64,000 nucleotides of DNA from Apiosordaria backusii. Lineage: Eukaryota > Ascomycota > Sordariomycetes > Sordariales > Lasiosphaeriaceae. The position numbers and the translations under genes were made by a program. The DNA is taken from positions 372,001 to 436,000 of the forward strand of contig JAUKTV010000007.1 in the NCBI GenBank assembly GCA_030549205.1, read 5' to 3'. Positions 33,375 to 46,002 of this stretch are shown here, in pieces. Each line of letters begins with the position of its first letter. Position 1 is the first letter of the stretch. The notes under the pieces are model-generated. The model saw only the letters and a program-made list of their open reading frames with translations. It was not told the origin of the DNA and searched no databases.

Positions 33375-35074
33375 TCATCTTCCAGTTCTCCCAGACCTAG
33401 CAGATCTTGACGACATGGTGCTGCCGCTCCTATCACGTCCAGCTCCTTGCAAAATCGCATCTTGATAACTTGGGATAGGAGGACTTGGGGGCCCTGGCCG
33501 TGGCTGAATCGGTCGGCTTTGGGCGTTGCTAGTACTCCTCGCTCGAACTGTAGCCATGGAGCTACCTCGGCTCCTGCTGATGTTGATCAACGGCCGGTTT
33601 TCGTCATCGCTATCGTCCCGCCCGTTATCTTCGGCATCCGAGTGCTCCGGGCTTGTGTACTCTGGTGGGGGCGGGTGGTTGGGATCTTGGGCTCCAAGGC
33701 CCATATTCTGAGGGCCCTCCTCGTTGTTTGCTGCAGGTGCCGCGGCGCTGCTAGGCTCTCCGGCATCTTCTGTTGGAACCAAATGAGAAAGGGAAATATC
33801 GGTCGGGCTGCGCTGGGGTCCTGGGCTGGTTGGCGGAAGGACTCTGAAGTTGCCGGATCTCGAGCGGTTGTGACCGGGATCCAAACCAGGCCCCCCTTGT
33901 CTGGGATAGAGCTGTACAGACTGACTTGCTCCGTGGGCGCGAGTGTATGATCCCGTATACCCGTCCTTTCGTCCCGTCTCCAGAAGAATGCTGCCTTGCT
34001 CAGAGCCGTATGGTGGGGGAGGTGCCAAAGAGCCAGTCATGGGTGCCAGACCCCACTTCTTCACGTTGGCCTCGATGAAAACGAATCCAGCTTGCCCAAA
34101 GTTGACGTGTACAATGCAAGGCCCGTTCGCGCCAACCGAGGGGAAGAAGTTTTGCGTCTTCATTCCGTGGGCGGCTTCCTCCAGCTTCTTGCCGTTCCGT
34201 GTGAAAAAGATAGCTCCAGTCCGAGGTCGGTACCCCACGCCAATAACGTCGCCTTGAACGATGTGAGGACCATAGTGATTTGCCTTGAACGGTTGGTTGT
34301 AACGACGAGTGCCATTGGAAAGATAGGCAACCGAGTGTTTGTGGAAACCTGAGCGATCAGTTAGCATACTTGGCCGGGAACAATGGAAAGTTATATATCG
34401 TACCTGGTAACCGGAACAACGGATAAGGCTTGGTGCACATGCCGATGCTGACCAGAGTGTTGTCGGGCTTTTCGTAAATCTTGGCCTCCCAGTAATACAC
34501 CTCGTTCTGTTTTGGTACTGGTAGATTGCTCATGACGGTGCACTCCGAGTCAAAGAACTCGATTTCCGTCCGGGCCTCGACAAAGCAGTTGGCGATTTCC
34601 AGCTCCGGCTCGAATTCCCAGGCAGAAACACCCTTCTCTTGGATAGCCAGATATTGAGACAGCGAGATATCGGTCTGCACAGACTCGGGAGGGTTGGCGG
34701 CAATGAAGGCTAAGCAAAATCATTTTGGGTTAGCATTCAAAATGCATCAGTTTTGGTAAGGGATAACAAGACCGGTATTTACCCTTAGCCCTCAAATATT
34801 CCGTCCTCTGCATATCATCCATCGTCTCCAAGGCCTCGGCCTCTTCGCGTGCAAATGCCTGTTCGTCATCGTACTCGCCGGGGCGACCGATTCGGTCGAG
34901 GAAGATACGGCCCGAGGATGTGTATTTGAAGTAGTAGATGATCAGAAACACGCAGAGGATCACGATGGCCGACCCGAACGACGACAGCAGGCCAATAATA
35001 ATGCCATTCGGGGCCGGGCGTGGATTTGGATTGTAGCGATCCATTGCGTGAGCGAGGTGCCGGTTGTTGGTCAT
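33375..35074 (-). CDS. SSH4: Ssh4/Ear1-like SPRY-domain membrane adaptor for Rsp5-type ubiquitin ligase
   Basis: Yeast Ssh4 and Ear1 are endosome/vacuole membrane proteins that recruit Rsp5 to sort cargo. Exons: ..34783, 34709..34404 and 34348..33375; both introns are phase 1. One transmembrane helix sits near the N-terminus (IIIGLLSSFGSAIVILCVFL). A juxtamembrane segment and the SPRY domain follow (ISLSQYLAIQEKGVSAWEFE, EVYYWEAKIYEKPDNTLVSI, GDVIGVGYRPRTGAIFFTRN). The tail is disordered and contains PPPPEYTSPEH, a PPxY motif for WW-domain binding. The start at MTNNRHL (35074) gives about 523 residues. An in-frame upstream ATG at 35134 and a downstream one at 35044 (MDRYNPNPRP) are alternatives; the extra 20 residues of the former look non-conserved. 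Confidence 0.88.
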
Positions 35075-36898
35075 CTTTACGCACTGCGAACAACCGATTG
35101 CCGGCAACCACGGCTGGACCACATGCACCCGCAACCTCTCAGATAAAGCCGCTCTTCTTTTTTTTGATGTCCAAAGTTGTCCTGATCCGCTGTGGTGATG
35201 TCTCTATGGTCTTGTTTCAATCCCAGCGGGGGCCTGTTGCGAACAAACAATCAGGCGTCGTCGTCCAGCGCTTGGTCAGGCTTTAGCGAAGGAAAGGGGC
35301 GTGTGGGCCGTTCGAGGGATGATGCCGCAGCGGTTGATGGTTGCGATAGACGCGGAGTTCGTTGAAAAGCAGTTGACTCTTGTCCGGCTGCACAAGGTTG
35401 GGTGATGGATCAGGAAGGTTTGGTGTGTCACGTTGACTTTGGCGCAGGACGAAGGCCGAGATGACGAATGACGAAAGCAGGCTGATAAGCAACGGGGTGT
35501 GGAATCGAGGCACTGCCCGCTCGTCGAGTTGCGCAAGGGAAATATTGACGGGGTATACGGCAAAGAAACGCAAAAAACAACAGTAAAACAAAAAGAACAG
35601 TCTGCTGTGTTTGAGACGGCGAGACTGAGAGACTGGAGAAGACCAGATCAGATCAGATCAAGACCTGAAGGTGGGAGAAGATGGAGTTGTGAAATGATGG
35701 AGTGGCAGAGGATTGGATGGGGGGCTCTGGGCTGGCCCGGAACAGGTCACCACATGCGGAGCGCTTGGTCTGCCCCCAAGTGCCAAGAAGGACTTGGGCG
35801 TTGGCGCGTTATCAGCCGGCCGAGGAGGGAAAGGTGGGAGCTTGATTAAGCGCTATCAAGTGGCGGGGAACTTGGTGCCCACAGTTTCCAGCAAGGATGC
35901 TCGCTGAGTGGTGACGCTGAGCAAAGACCCCTCTTCCATCTCTGAGGTGTTCTTGCAGGTTGGTACCTAAAAGCCAAAGGTCATTGCAATTTCGTATCTC
36001 TCTCTCCAGCATCAATTTCCTCACATTATTGAGAAGAGATGGAGTCTTTGGACGGATGCATAAACTTAGCAGACCCTGCCTTCCAAGTCTCTGAAACCTG
36101 AGACAGCGCCTGAATGCGGCGGGAGCGCGTTGGCGAGGGACCCTCTGCCCTGGACGAGTTTCAAAGCGGCTGCCCTGTGCTCGGTGCCATCTTCACTCAT
36201 ATAAACCACAACGAGCTGTTTCGTCTTTTGGGCCGGCCGTTATTAGTCTCACGAATCCTCAGTCAGCACGTGGAGGTTGCAGGTCACTACAGACGGCTGG
36301 ATCTAAATAAAACGTCCGATTTACATGACCCGAGCATTTGGGATTGGTGATGTCTCTACTCTAGGAGTTCTGGCTGTTATCTCGCTGTTGCCTGGCTTTG
36401 ACATCAACAAGAAACAAACACAAGGATCTACAAAGGGATTCTTCTCTTGACTGCCCTGACTTTGACATCAAGCTGGAATGGAAACCCCGTGGAATCCCAA
36501 CTGAGACAATTGTTCTAGAAGCCCAGACGGCGGTCCGCTCCCAGACAGCCAGGTCCCTGGAATGGCCGCAAACGAACGTCCTCGGGCCTCGTGGAATCGG
36601 ACAACCTCCGAACCGGCCAGCGATCTACACAGGGATAAGATTCATCTCAACAGATCTCACGATCACGTCCGAGGCCAGGGTCGATTCTATTTAATGACAT
36701 TTGTTGATCTGATCCATCATGATAGGTACTCTACATAATCTCAATATGAATGGCAGGCTTGCTTCTGAGCTGGGTAAATCACATCGCCGCCGATAAACCA
36801 CTCCATAAGAAAAGGAAATAAAGCAAACGCCTGTTCTCGTAATCCCATCCCGTCCCATACATCATCCAGCATTAACCCATCCCTCATCATCACCAGTC
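35075..36898. other. Intergenic: Ssh4-like promoter and 3' flank of the charged membrane protein
   Basis: 1.8 kb. Open frames at 35276-35591 (minus) lack conserved features and probably lie in the 5' leader of the Ssh4-like gene. Nothing else recognised. Confidence 0.55.
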
Positions 36899-38341
36899 TT
36901 AATCAACGCTGCTACCATCATCCCGTCTGGTTCTCTCCCTCTCCCTTCTGGCACCAGCACCACCCCGTCTCTTTCTCTTGTCCTCAGCATACGCGAAGTC
37001 GCTGACCGACGAGGCAATGGGGATATGGTGAGAGTGCGTGTAGACCTTGGTGCCCGAGTCCTCAGTGCTGGCACTAGCAGCGCTGACCTCACTCTGAGCC
37101 CATCCGCCCGGCATGCTCGAGGAAACATCAGAAGGAGGAGGTCTGGGCCTCGACTTGGACCTCGCCCGCTTGTAATCCGAGTAGGTATTCGTCGAAGTCC
37201 CCTCACTGACATAGCTCCCACTAACCTCGCTCGCCTCATCAATCCTCCTCAGGGCCACCGCCTCCTCCGCTCCAGCCGTGAAGCTGAAATCCCGCTTAAT
37301 CCTCCTCGACTCTCTCGGCGCCAAAGCCTTCTCCGCCGCCGCCCGTCTCCCCTCCTCCCTCAACTTCCTCGCCTCCGCCCGAATCTTCTCATTCTCCCTC
37401 ACAGCATTCTTATCAGCCGTGCTGTAAACCTTTCTAATCCCCCGATCCTTCCTCTCTTCCTTCTTGGGAGTGGTAGTAGGGGTCCTCTCCTGGTTCTGCA
37501 TCAGCCCCTCCGTAACCTCACTCCCGCCATCAACCGTGCTCTCCGCCTCATGTCTCCCTGACGGGGACACAGTCGACCAAGAAGGATTCGTCGACCCATC
37601 CCACTCACTCCCATCCGCATCCCTATTCAACCCCCCACCCTCGCCGCCTTCTCATGCCTATAATTCCTCAGATGCTCCTCCGCCATCTTCTCCGCCTCCT
37701 CATCAACCACCTCCCCATCCGCTCCCACCTTCCTCCTCGATTTCCGCTCCTTATCCCTCCTCTTCTCCTCCCTCTTGCGTTCCTTCTCCCTCTCCTTCTG
37801 CTCCCTCTTCATCCTCCTCTTCTCCCTCCCAGAGAAATCACTCACCCCCCAGTAATCCCCGTAATCCCCGTAGTCGCACTCACAACCGTAGTCAGATCAT
37901 CATCCCTCGTGTTATTCGTCACACCCGTCACCACAGTCTGATCATCCACATCCTTGTACACACTCCCCCACCAAGCACCGTCGACGCCGTCACATCAGAA
38001 TAAACCGTGCCATTAGGTCCAATTTTGGGACGGCGCAAAACAGTAGACTTGTAATCATCCCAGTCTCCCTCCTTGAAATAAAACCCCCCGTTTTTCGCCC
38101 AAAAGAAGAACCAAATCCCGACAATGACGAACCCCGCGCCGAGGAGGCCAAACACGGCAAAGATGGCGTTGTTGTTGACTTCGTTGGGGTGGATCACGCC
38201 CGGGTGCTGGATTTTGACCGAGGGGTCGTCTTTGGGGAGCTCCTCGCGGGCGCGGAGGAGGTGGGAGGCGGCTATGGGGCCGAGGGTTTGTATGTCGGTG
38301 GTGAAGTGCCTGCGGAGGAGGGTGATGATTGTTGGTGCCAT
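36899..38341 (-). CDS. Single-pass membrane protein with highly charged cytosolic tail; three apparent frame breaks in G runs
   Basis: Not assigned to a named family. From the ATG at 38341 the N-terminus reads MAPTIITLLRRHFTTDIQ and continues to one membrane segment (AIFAVFGLLGAGFVIVGIWF, about residues 59-81). A WAKNGGFYFKEGDWDDYKS segment follows. The tail is very basic and probably coiled (KRRMKREQKEREKERK, later KKEERKDRGIRKVYSTADKN), then Ser/Thr-rich, ending in RRERERTRRDDGSSVD. The frame shifts at three C runs on the plus strand (37965-37969, 37845-37850 and 37631-37636). Each is repaired by one extra G on the coding strand, giving about 481 residues of continuous, similar-composition protein. 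The middle break overlaps a GTGAGT donor-like word, so an intron there is a lesser alternative. Likely an assembly error rather than a dead gene. Confidence 0.72.
37631..37969. other. Three short G/C homopolymers that each break the frame
   Basis: C5 at 37965-37969, C6 at 37845-37850 and C6 at 37631-37636 (plus strand). Each lies precisely between two compatible open frames of the gene at 36899-38341, and each needs one more base. Confidence 0.8.
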
Positions 38342-40578
38342 GATGGGCGATGGGTGATGAGGACTGGAATGTGATGTGTGAGTGTCAAGCCGAATTGGCT
38401 GACGGAAGGGTGTTGGTCGAGTCTCAGACACAAAGGTTTGGGAGAAAGTGAAAGTCGCTGGTATGTTGTTCAACAAAACAATCGTATCGTGTCGGGTGTT
38501 GAGCTTGCAACTCCCAAACCCCACACACTTCCAAATCCGATCGTCAAAATTCGTCGATAAATGAAAATTAACTGCAGATTCCGTGGAATGTACAAATGCA
38601 AGAGAAAAAGAGTGATGCGAGAGAACCTGCAAAAATCCGCTGGGTGACGACTTGCTGCAAAAAAGTGGGTGTTGTTGGTTCACCACACACACACCCCGGT
38701 TAACCCAGAAACGGAGGAGGTTGGGCTTTGCTCTTCCCAGCCTCCCAGCCTCCCACAATCCACCTCTCACACCTCACAAGTCACAACCCACTTTCTTTTC
38801 ACACCAAGCCTCTTCCTTGCACCTTTCCCATCCCACAATCAAGTTTCAGCCTTACACATTTCATCATCCCCATCACCAGGTCAACCACCCACCATTTTTC
38901 TTCATCTCTCCTCCGTACAACCCTCATATCTGCTGTGCCATATGACGTCCTACGAGGTGAGGTGAGCAAAAGTAAACAATCCCTCACCTTGTCAACCCAG
39001 CAACAACCCATCATCCCACTTTGAACCCAATGACACCCCTCCCATCCGCCAAGACCCTCTGCCTTGAAACTTCCCACTCCTCCCCAAAGCGAAGAACCAC
39101 TAAGCTGGTTCTTCAAGACCCACACAGTGTCCGTTTCTCTCCCACAGTGAAAGATCCACCATTGACTGTGACTTGTCCCTCCTCCTCAACCGATCATCAC
39201 TGAAAGCGAGAGAGCGATATCAACCCGCATGTTATAGCTAGGTCCAATAGGTCCATCTTCGACAACCATGCCGTGTCTCTCTCTCTCTCGTTCTATCCGT
39301 CTCCCTCCCGAGCACTCCGACGCACCCACGAAATTAATTGGCCATAGTTTAATTTGCGGCCTCATAGTTCCCCCAGTGATCATGTCTCACAGGTCGGTTG
39401 TCCGAGATACCAAATCCCAATCCGCATGGCAACGCAATCAACCTCACACTCCCCTCCCACGCCTCTATTTGGAATTTTTTTTTTCACTGACTGGTTACAG
39501 CGAGCACGGAGTGCAAAGCAGAAGTGTGTCCACCCCTCGCTGGAATATCTGGCTGATCTACACTGCCCCTCCCCCTCCTCGCCCCTCGGACCTACACTAC
39601 ACTACGCATGTACCTACAATACGTTGTTGTACACGTGTTGCCAATCCCATCCCATCCCATCCCCTCCCCTCCCCTCCCCTTCTTTACCCCTCCTCAACAA
39701 CAACAACACATCACACGCTGCAGAGTTAGATAGCGGCGAAAAATTAAACAAAAAAGTATCATGAGATCATCAGAGCACGTTGGCATACCCCTCATTTACT
39801 CCATTGATTCTCTCTTTTATTCGTATGTGTGTGTGTGATTCTCAACTCAAAAAAAAAGGGTAATGATATCAATCTTGCTTTGATGATGATGAGAAAGAAA
39901 CGGCATTCAAAAAAAAAAAAAGGAGACACATAAGGACTTCAAGAGTAAGTCCAGTAGAAACAACACCCTATACATTTCTTCCTAATCAAAAAGCAAAATA
40001 CCTCCCCCATCAACCACAAACCAAAATATTAAACGCAAAACCCTGTGCCCCTAACTTTCCCAAATTCCTCACCCCCTAAATCCCACGTACGTCAAAAGGG
40101 GGCATGAAACATGTGTCTGTGTGTGTGTATATGGCAATATCTTTAGCCAACAACGCAAAGACTCATACAAGAGCCCAACCCGCCGCCGCCGTGAATATTT
40201 TAGTAGCACAGGATTAAACACATAGAATTGAGAAAAAAACACTCTCCCCAAGGAAACAACAAAAAACAAAATGGTATAAAAAGGTCCATGACATCCTCAG
40301 TAAAAATGTGTCCATCATGAAATTTGTTTGCAAACTGTCCACCAGAATAAGAACGAGGGGGTATAAATCCCGCGCCCCAAAAATAAACCCAACTGAGAGA
40401 AGAGAAAGAGTAAAAGCAATACGCTCGCTCAGATTTCGCCCCAATGAAACAAAGAATATGCACACATAAAACAGAAACGTCATCGTCATCATCATCCTTT
40501 TGTTCGTCATCTTTCATCATCTTTCATCGTCTCGGGAACACCATGGTAGGCCGTTGACTGCTCCAGGCAAAGGGCCGT
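38342..40578. other. Intergenic with simple repeats
   Basis: 2.2 kb. It holds a pentanucleotide CCCAT/CCCCT array at about 39644-39680, a short TG run near 39825, A-tracts near 39850 and 39908, and an AT-rich part (39900-40500) that is probably the 3' UTR of the next gene. The 38660-38900 stretch is C/T/A-rich on the plus strand. No gene recognised. Confidence 0.55.
39644..39680. repeat. Pentanucleotide repeat (CCCAT)n/(CCCCT)n
   Basis: Three to four CCCAT units pass directly into about four CCCCT units on the plus strand. Confidence 0.9.
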
Positions 40579-42405
40579 TTACCGACCAAAGTAGTGGTCG
40601 TCGGGTCGGGAGGAGGAGTAGGTAGGGTAGGAGGGGTAGGGTGGAGGGATGGAGGAGGCGTAGTCTTCGCCGACGTACTCATATTCAGGGCTGGCAGCCC
40701 CATCGGGGTAGCTCGGGTAAGCCGGGACGCGGGGAATAGACCTGGCGCGAGAGGCTCCGCGGGTGCGTGGCCGGACCGGGAAGTCGACTCGGGTTCGGCG
40801 GTCGTCGAGGTCAACCCGGGTGTGGCGGTCGTCGTGGTCACCATAGCTCGCGTCGCTACCACCGCCTCGGTAGCCTAGCGAAGCACCGTTCTTAGTGATG
40901 TTGATCTCGGCGCCATCATGGCATTCCATTTCGGCACCGCCAATTTTGAGCGTCGTATTACCCTTTACCCTGATGGTGAAATCTTCGTCGTGAGCGCTGG
41001 TGTGCGTGGTCCTCGTCGTGTGTGACTGTCGGTAGTCGCTCTCGTCGCGGCTGCCTGAGCTTCTGCTGCTTCCACCGTTTCGGGCCTTTGCGAGAGTTTC
41101 AGCGGTTAGCGGGAGCGGGGACCCGCCCATGAGTTCTTCCTGATAACGGGTGGCTAAACGAACTTGGTCCTCGTATGCGCTGCCGGAAGACGCCGATTGC
41201 TCGCCAAAGTATGAACTCCGCCGCATGTGTCTCCCATATGGCTCCACGGGCATCGGGTTGTAGTCGTAGTCGCCGTACGTCTCATCTGCCAGCCCGCTGC
41301 TCATTCTAGGTGGCTTGGGACGGAAGGCAAGGTTGGTGCTGTGGCCGGTGCTGTAGTCGGCAGGGCCCATTGGCGAGAGGTTGAAGAGGTCATCTTCAGT
41401 TCGTTCAAGATCATCATAGAGTGTCCGCCGTGAGATTGGTGTGGATGGCGGCGGAGGTTGGAATCCTCCGCTTGTGGGTGGCCGAGCAGACTGGGGTCTG
41501 CGAGGAGGGGGTGGCATCATACGTTTATCCTCGGCCTCAACCTTGGAGAGCCTTCTGTTGGTCGACGGCCGCCGCGCTAATTGTTTGTTTGAAGGCACCG
41601 GTGGCTCCTCCCACTCATTGCCGTATTCAATGGCGGGCGGCTGCTGAGGGCGGTACCCCATCGCTGACTGTGGTCGAGTGTAGCTTCCAAAGCGAGACTC
41701 AAGTGGCCGCGAGAAGTACTCTGGTCCCTGTCCTTGCATGACCACTGGGGATGACCCTGGTGGCGGATAAGGAATCTGCATGGGCGCCGACATGGGTGCC
41801 GGGGGAGGAGGACCAGGAGGAGGAGGGCCATTCCATTGAGGCGCGCTTGGAAGAGGAGGGGGGGGCGCGAAGCCGGAATTCATCTGCGGACCTGGCGTTT
41901 GACTGTAATATCTGTTCTGGTGTGTTAAAGGTGGCCTCGACGGCGAGCTGCCATAATAGGCACTGCTTGGTCTCGTGGTCTTGGAGCGGGGACGGGTGGC
42001 CGCGGGCGCCGGGGCGGGTGCTGGTTCATTCACCCCAAAATACTGGGCGTCCTCCGACTTGCGTGGGTAGGCTGGCGCCGTCCTGGCGGGCTTGAGGGAT
42101 GGTCGGGAAGTCATGAGTGCTTTTTTGCTGCTGGCAGAGGCGGACTTGTCCCGATGTGTGCTTGGTTTCTTGGTAGAATCTCTCTCTCTCCGAGGGAGCG
42201 TCGAGTCCGAGTCGGTATGAGGGGTGATGGGCGAGCCTTCACTTTTCCTGCTCTTCTCTCTCCTGACACGACCTGTATTTGGTTGTTGCTTGATGGGACT
42301 GCCTGGGGCACAAGATGTAGCGTAGCGTGCGGTGCCTTCAAAAACAGTTCCGGCGTCGTCAGCGTCCTCGACGCATGCAGCAGATGGTCGATTCCTCCCA
42401 GACAT
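40579..42405 (-). CDS. Proline-rich, mostly disordered protein with a conserved-looking C-terminal segment
   Basis: Single open frame of 608 residues; I do not recognise a named family. The N-terminal two thirds are low complexity, with polyproline runs (FAPPPPLPSAPQ and GPPPPGPPPPAPM) that could bind SH3, WW or profilin. Many SRP/RRPS sites are present. The ordered-looking part is near residues 470-510 (HDEDFTIRVKGNTTLKIGG and AEMECHDGAEINITKNG), which has alternating hydrophobic residues typical of a small beta domain. The C-terminus is Tyr/Ser/Pro-rich (YPSYPTYSSSRPDDHYFGR). A proline-rich scaffold role is possible but unproven. The uninterrupted 1.8-kb frame and codon-like composition support a real gene. 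Start taken at the first ATG (42405). Confidence 0.82.
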   Translation of the reverse strand: MSGRNRPSAACVEDADDAGTVFEGTARYATSCAPGSPIKQQPNTGRVRREKSRKSEGSPITPHTDSDSTLPRRERDSTKKPSTHRDKSASASSKKALMTSRPSLKPARTAPAYPRKSEDAQYFGVNEPAPAPAPAATRPRSKTTRPSSAYYGSSPSRPPLTHQNRYYSQTPGPQMNSGFAPPPPLPSAPQWNGPPPPGPPPPAPMSAPMQIPYPPPGSSPVVMQGQGPEYFSRPLESRFGSYTRPQSAMGYRPQQPPAIEYGNEWEEPPVPSNKQLARRPSTNRRLSKVEAEDKRMMPPPPRRPQSARPPTSGGFQPPPPSTPISRRTLYDDLERTEDDLFNLSPMGPADYSTGHSTNLAFRPKPPRMSSGLADETYGDYDYNPMPVEPYGRHMRRSSYFGEQSASSGSAYEDQVRLATRYQEELMGGSPLPLTAETLAKARNGGSSRSSGSRDESDYRQSHTTRTTHTSAHDEDFTIRVKGNTTLKIGGAEMECHDGAEINITKNGASLGYRGGGSDASYGDHDDRHTRVDLDDRRTRVDFPVRPRTRGASRARSIPRVPAYPSYPDGAASPEYEYVGEDYASSIPPPYPSYPTYSSSRPDDHYFGR

Positions 42406-42798
42406 TGCCGATACGAGCCCCCCGCTCGTTTGAAGGGCGGGCTGACTCCAAGTCAGATGGGTGAGATTCTTGTTGTTGCAAGAGGCAACGATGCCTCGTC
42501 AAGGAGGCCGACCAGTCCCAGGGTGGTGCGGTTGCGGGTTGATATGTTGGGTTGGGCAGCGGTGGCAATCCGAACGTCGACGACGGGGCGAGTGGTGTGC
42601 TGCGAGGGCAGCGAATAGCAGTCTTGATCCTCGTAGATCGCTGAGCGGGGACGAAGTGATCGACTTCGGATGGCAGGATGGTAAACTCTGCGACGGTGGC
42701 GGGAAAGTCGCTCGCCCAGAGTGAGAAAATGGGATGGGTTGTCCTAAGGAAACAAAAAAAGGTGGAGGAACGGGACAGTGACGAGTTTTATTCACTGC

Positions 42799-42815
42799 GG
42801 GGGGGGGGGGGGGGG
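42799..42815. repeat. G17 homopolymer
   Basis: Seventeen consecutive G on the plus strand in the probable leader of the gene starting at 42405. Confidence 0.9.
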
Positions 42816-43946
42816 TGTGCTCTGAGTGGAGGGCGGCAAGGAAGACCGCTGTCTCGCTTTCCTGGAGCAAGGCTCTGGGGTTCGCTGGGGATTGGGGGAG
42901 AGCCACTGACAACCACGGGAAGCCCAGACGGGAGACGACAGGGGTCTGGGAATCCCCCAGACGAGAGGAGGGGCACCCAGACAAGAATTTATCGACAACA
43001 AGTCGAGTCGAGACGAGACGAGACGATACGATACCGAGAGCAAACACACTCACCCGTTCCGTTATTGTCCAGGTGACGGCTTGACACACACCTGATTTTG
43101 TCGCACCAGAATTTTTTGGTTGATGTTGGTGTTGATGCTTGTTGATGCTTGTTGACGCTGATCCTGATTCTGAGGCGGATGATTGTCATGCCCTGCCCTC
43201 CACTGCCCTGCCCAGGGGCTTGGATACGTCGCCTGATGGGTCCAATGCTTTTTTTCTTCTTTCTTTTTCGACTCGCCTGATCGTGGGGGAAAGGTTACGA
43301 ACGGCTTCACTTGGAGCCCTAGAATTATGGATGCTTGAGGCTTCTGCTGTCTGTAGATTCCAGATGCTGCAGTAGATTACACTGCTCCGTAATTCAAAAG
43401 GCAGACCGTATGGCAGACTCGGGCAGATACGGGAGACGGAGGAACAATGCCCGGCGCAACACAGAGTCTACTGCTATGTTGCCAGTTGGGAGAGTTGGGC
43501 AAAGACGACGGGATACTTGTGCTCTGTGGCAAGCCAATGTAAGCCTGCAAGTCGCTTGCACGTATGGCAACTTGGGAGCATGTGTGTGGTGGATTGCTTG
43601 TGCCAGTGTGCGTAAGGCCTCAACTGAGTGGGTTTTTCGGTGGGGAATCCTCCCAGCGGCTGCCGAGACACATTCGTGACAAAGCTGAGCACTTGTTTCG
43701 CGCCTTTAATGCCCGATACTGTTTTGGGCAGCGATTGAGAGGCACGGCCGAGTGCCGGTCTCGCAGTGATCAATCAACGTCGAACTTCTGGCCTTTGATG
43801 GACATCAAAAACCGGCTGTGCCAGACCTAAGCGATATCTGGCTGATGGATCATCAGCTTTTGGCGGAAATGCGATGAAGACTGGAGAACTCATCCGAAAA
43901 GGACCAGGTTGAGCCGCGCACCATCGACTGATGCTCTCTTCATGCA

Positions 43947-43966
43947 GAGAGAGAGAGAGAGAGAGA
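43947..43966. repeat. (GA)10 microsatellite
   Basis: Ten perfect GA units followed by AATT. Confidence 0.95.
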
Positions 43967-46002
43967 AATTGCGAAAGGCAACCGTTCATCCCTAGGCAAC
44001 GGCAGGCAGGTCGCCAGCTCACACACGATTTCCGTCAAAGCTTGCGCAGGTTTCGACCCTTATTATTGGGAGCCGTCGGGCCTGGAATGCAGAATGCTGC
44101 AGGCCAATGCCGCCTGACGCCTATCAAAGGGCAGGACTGCGACGAGCGCCCCCAACAATCTTCCACTTCGTTCTCTCTGTCTTGTCTCGCCGTGCCCGCA
44201 TTGTTGGAGTCACCGGCCAACTTCGATATGCCCACTTTTCAATACCTGATCAAATCTCCAAGACATGGACTGTCGACGTCGCGATTAGAACATACTTACC
44301 GTATGGCAGCACACAACTCAGGAACCCATACGGCCACAGATTTGGATAGCGGTTCCGAAAGTCATTTTCTTGATTGCTTACTCGTGTTGCTGGCGGTTTG
44401 TCCAACGACACTTCAGCCGTTCTATTCCACAGCGATGTCGTGGAAGTATCCAGCAGACTATCGTCTCATGCGGCATATTTTGCAGAGAGCCGCAGTTCAT
44501 AGGTCTAACTGCTGCGGTTGAAACTGCTACCCTCCCCCATACTACCAAGGAAAAGACCAGAACCGCGTTTGCATGTAAAGAGTGTGTTTTGATTTTGTTT
44601 TCGTCCCTGGCTTATTGGTCTTTGCGGCATACAGATGGGCATCGCGCGCCAATGATCTCGTTGTTATACCCTCCTCAAAGATGTTCGAGCGAAGGTTGGG
44701 GGGTTGCTTCCCCACAGAAATCCGTGTCGTCGACGAAACAGAGGACAGCCGCGCCGGACCTTTCGGACTTGATTGGGTGGCTTCTTGTAACAATGGCTGT
44801 TCCCACCGTCGCAACTGCGCGAGAAGCGCCAGTATCTGCACATCATGCCGTATCGCCATGCTCAGGCGATCCCGTCCACTTGGGTGCCGTTGAACGGGCA
44901 TCCACAGCAGATAATCGGCTGTTTCGTCAAAGCTTCTCAAGAACACAAGTTCCCTGGCCCATTTCCATCTCCCTCCAAATGTGAGTCAATTTGGGCAGTG
45001 GGAGGACGGCCAAGCCAATCCAAAGACGGACTGGTCTGTATACTCCGCATCCAATGCATTGAAAGCGGCATGCATGCAGGGGGGTCCTACAGAAGTCATG
45101 ACCTCTTGGGCAACACTGGCGCCATTTTCCTCAGACAGGATCGATGAAGCCTGCACGGAACTCTCTGACGCAAGCATTCACGATGGTCCCGTGACACACC
45201 AGCCAATGCAGATGCTGGGTTTGTGACGTGAGAGTTTATGAACATGCTGAAAGTAAAAAAGAAGGCCAGAGTCTTACTTTGGGTTCGGGCGGCCGTCCGA
45301 AAAGCATGTTGCCGAGAACGATCGGGAACCGGGTCCGATTGGGGGCCGAAAAAGAAGAGCCTGACCGGAGTCATTCCGCAATCTTGTTCATGGTGGGGAT
45401 TGTTGAAAGCCCAAAATCGATCGAATGCCCCATCTTGCTTTGCTGATTTCCCATAACCCGAGGGAGAGAACTTTCTCCCGAAATGTCCGAAGAGACACCG
45501 TTTGTGAACCCTTAAACAATAAGCATCATTGTGCATCAAGATTCGATGGCGATCCGGAGTTTGGCGGCCAGTTGATTCATTGCGAGCCCTCACCGCCTTT
45601 TGGCTCTGGTCTCCCTCTCTCCCGGCACTATATCATGCATCAAAGTATCGACGCCACCGTTCCATCGCTGAGCACACCCTATCAGCCGAACATCTTGAGC
45701 CGGCAGCTACTGACAGGAAGAGAGGGGTTGGCTGATCCGTGGGAGGGCTTAGATCGATCAGTGACGGCAAGCACTTGTCCTTCCAACCACGAAGCTGAGA
45801 CATCCGGGTATAGTCATCGAGTGCCGTCTGGCAACGTAGGAGCTCTCTGTCTGCTCTCTGTCTCACATGGCCGCGACTGCCTGTGTTCTTGGCCGGCTGT
45901 CTTTTAGCAAGGACGGGCCGTCACGTCACTCGGCTCGATCCCGATGCAAATCCAGCGTGGGGTGCAGGCAGCATACACATCTGCTCCTGAGACGTATGAT
46001 TC

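Larger units (their letters stand above)
42406..46002. other. 3.6-kb gene-free region
   Basis: The side next to 42405 is likely the promoter and leader of the proline-rich gene; a G17 run lies at 42799-42815. A (GA)10 run is at 43947-43966. No protein with recognisable motifs is seen on either strand, and no RNA gene. Confidence 0.5.

Noticed and set aside
35276..35591. Minus-strand frames of about 100 residues upstream of the Ssh4-like gene
   Set aside because: Two overlapping frames with no shared features; probably a leader.
42499..43089. 196-residue minus-strand frame upstream of the proline-rich gene
   Set aside because: It is low-complexity leader sequence with a poly-G tract and no conserved motif.
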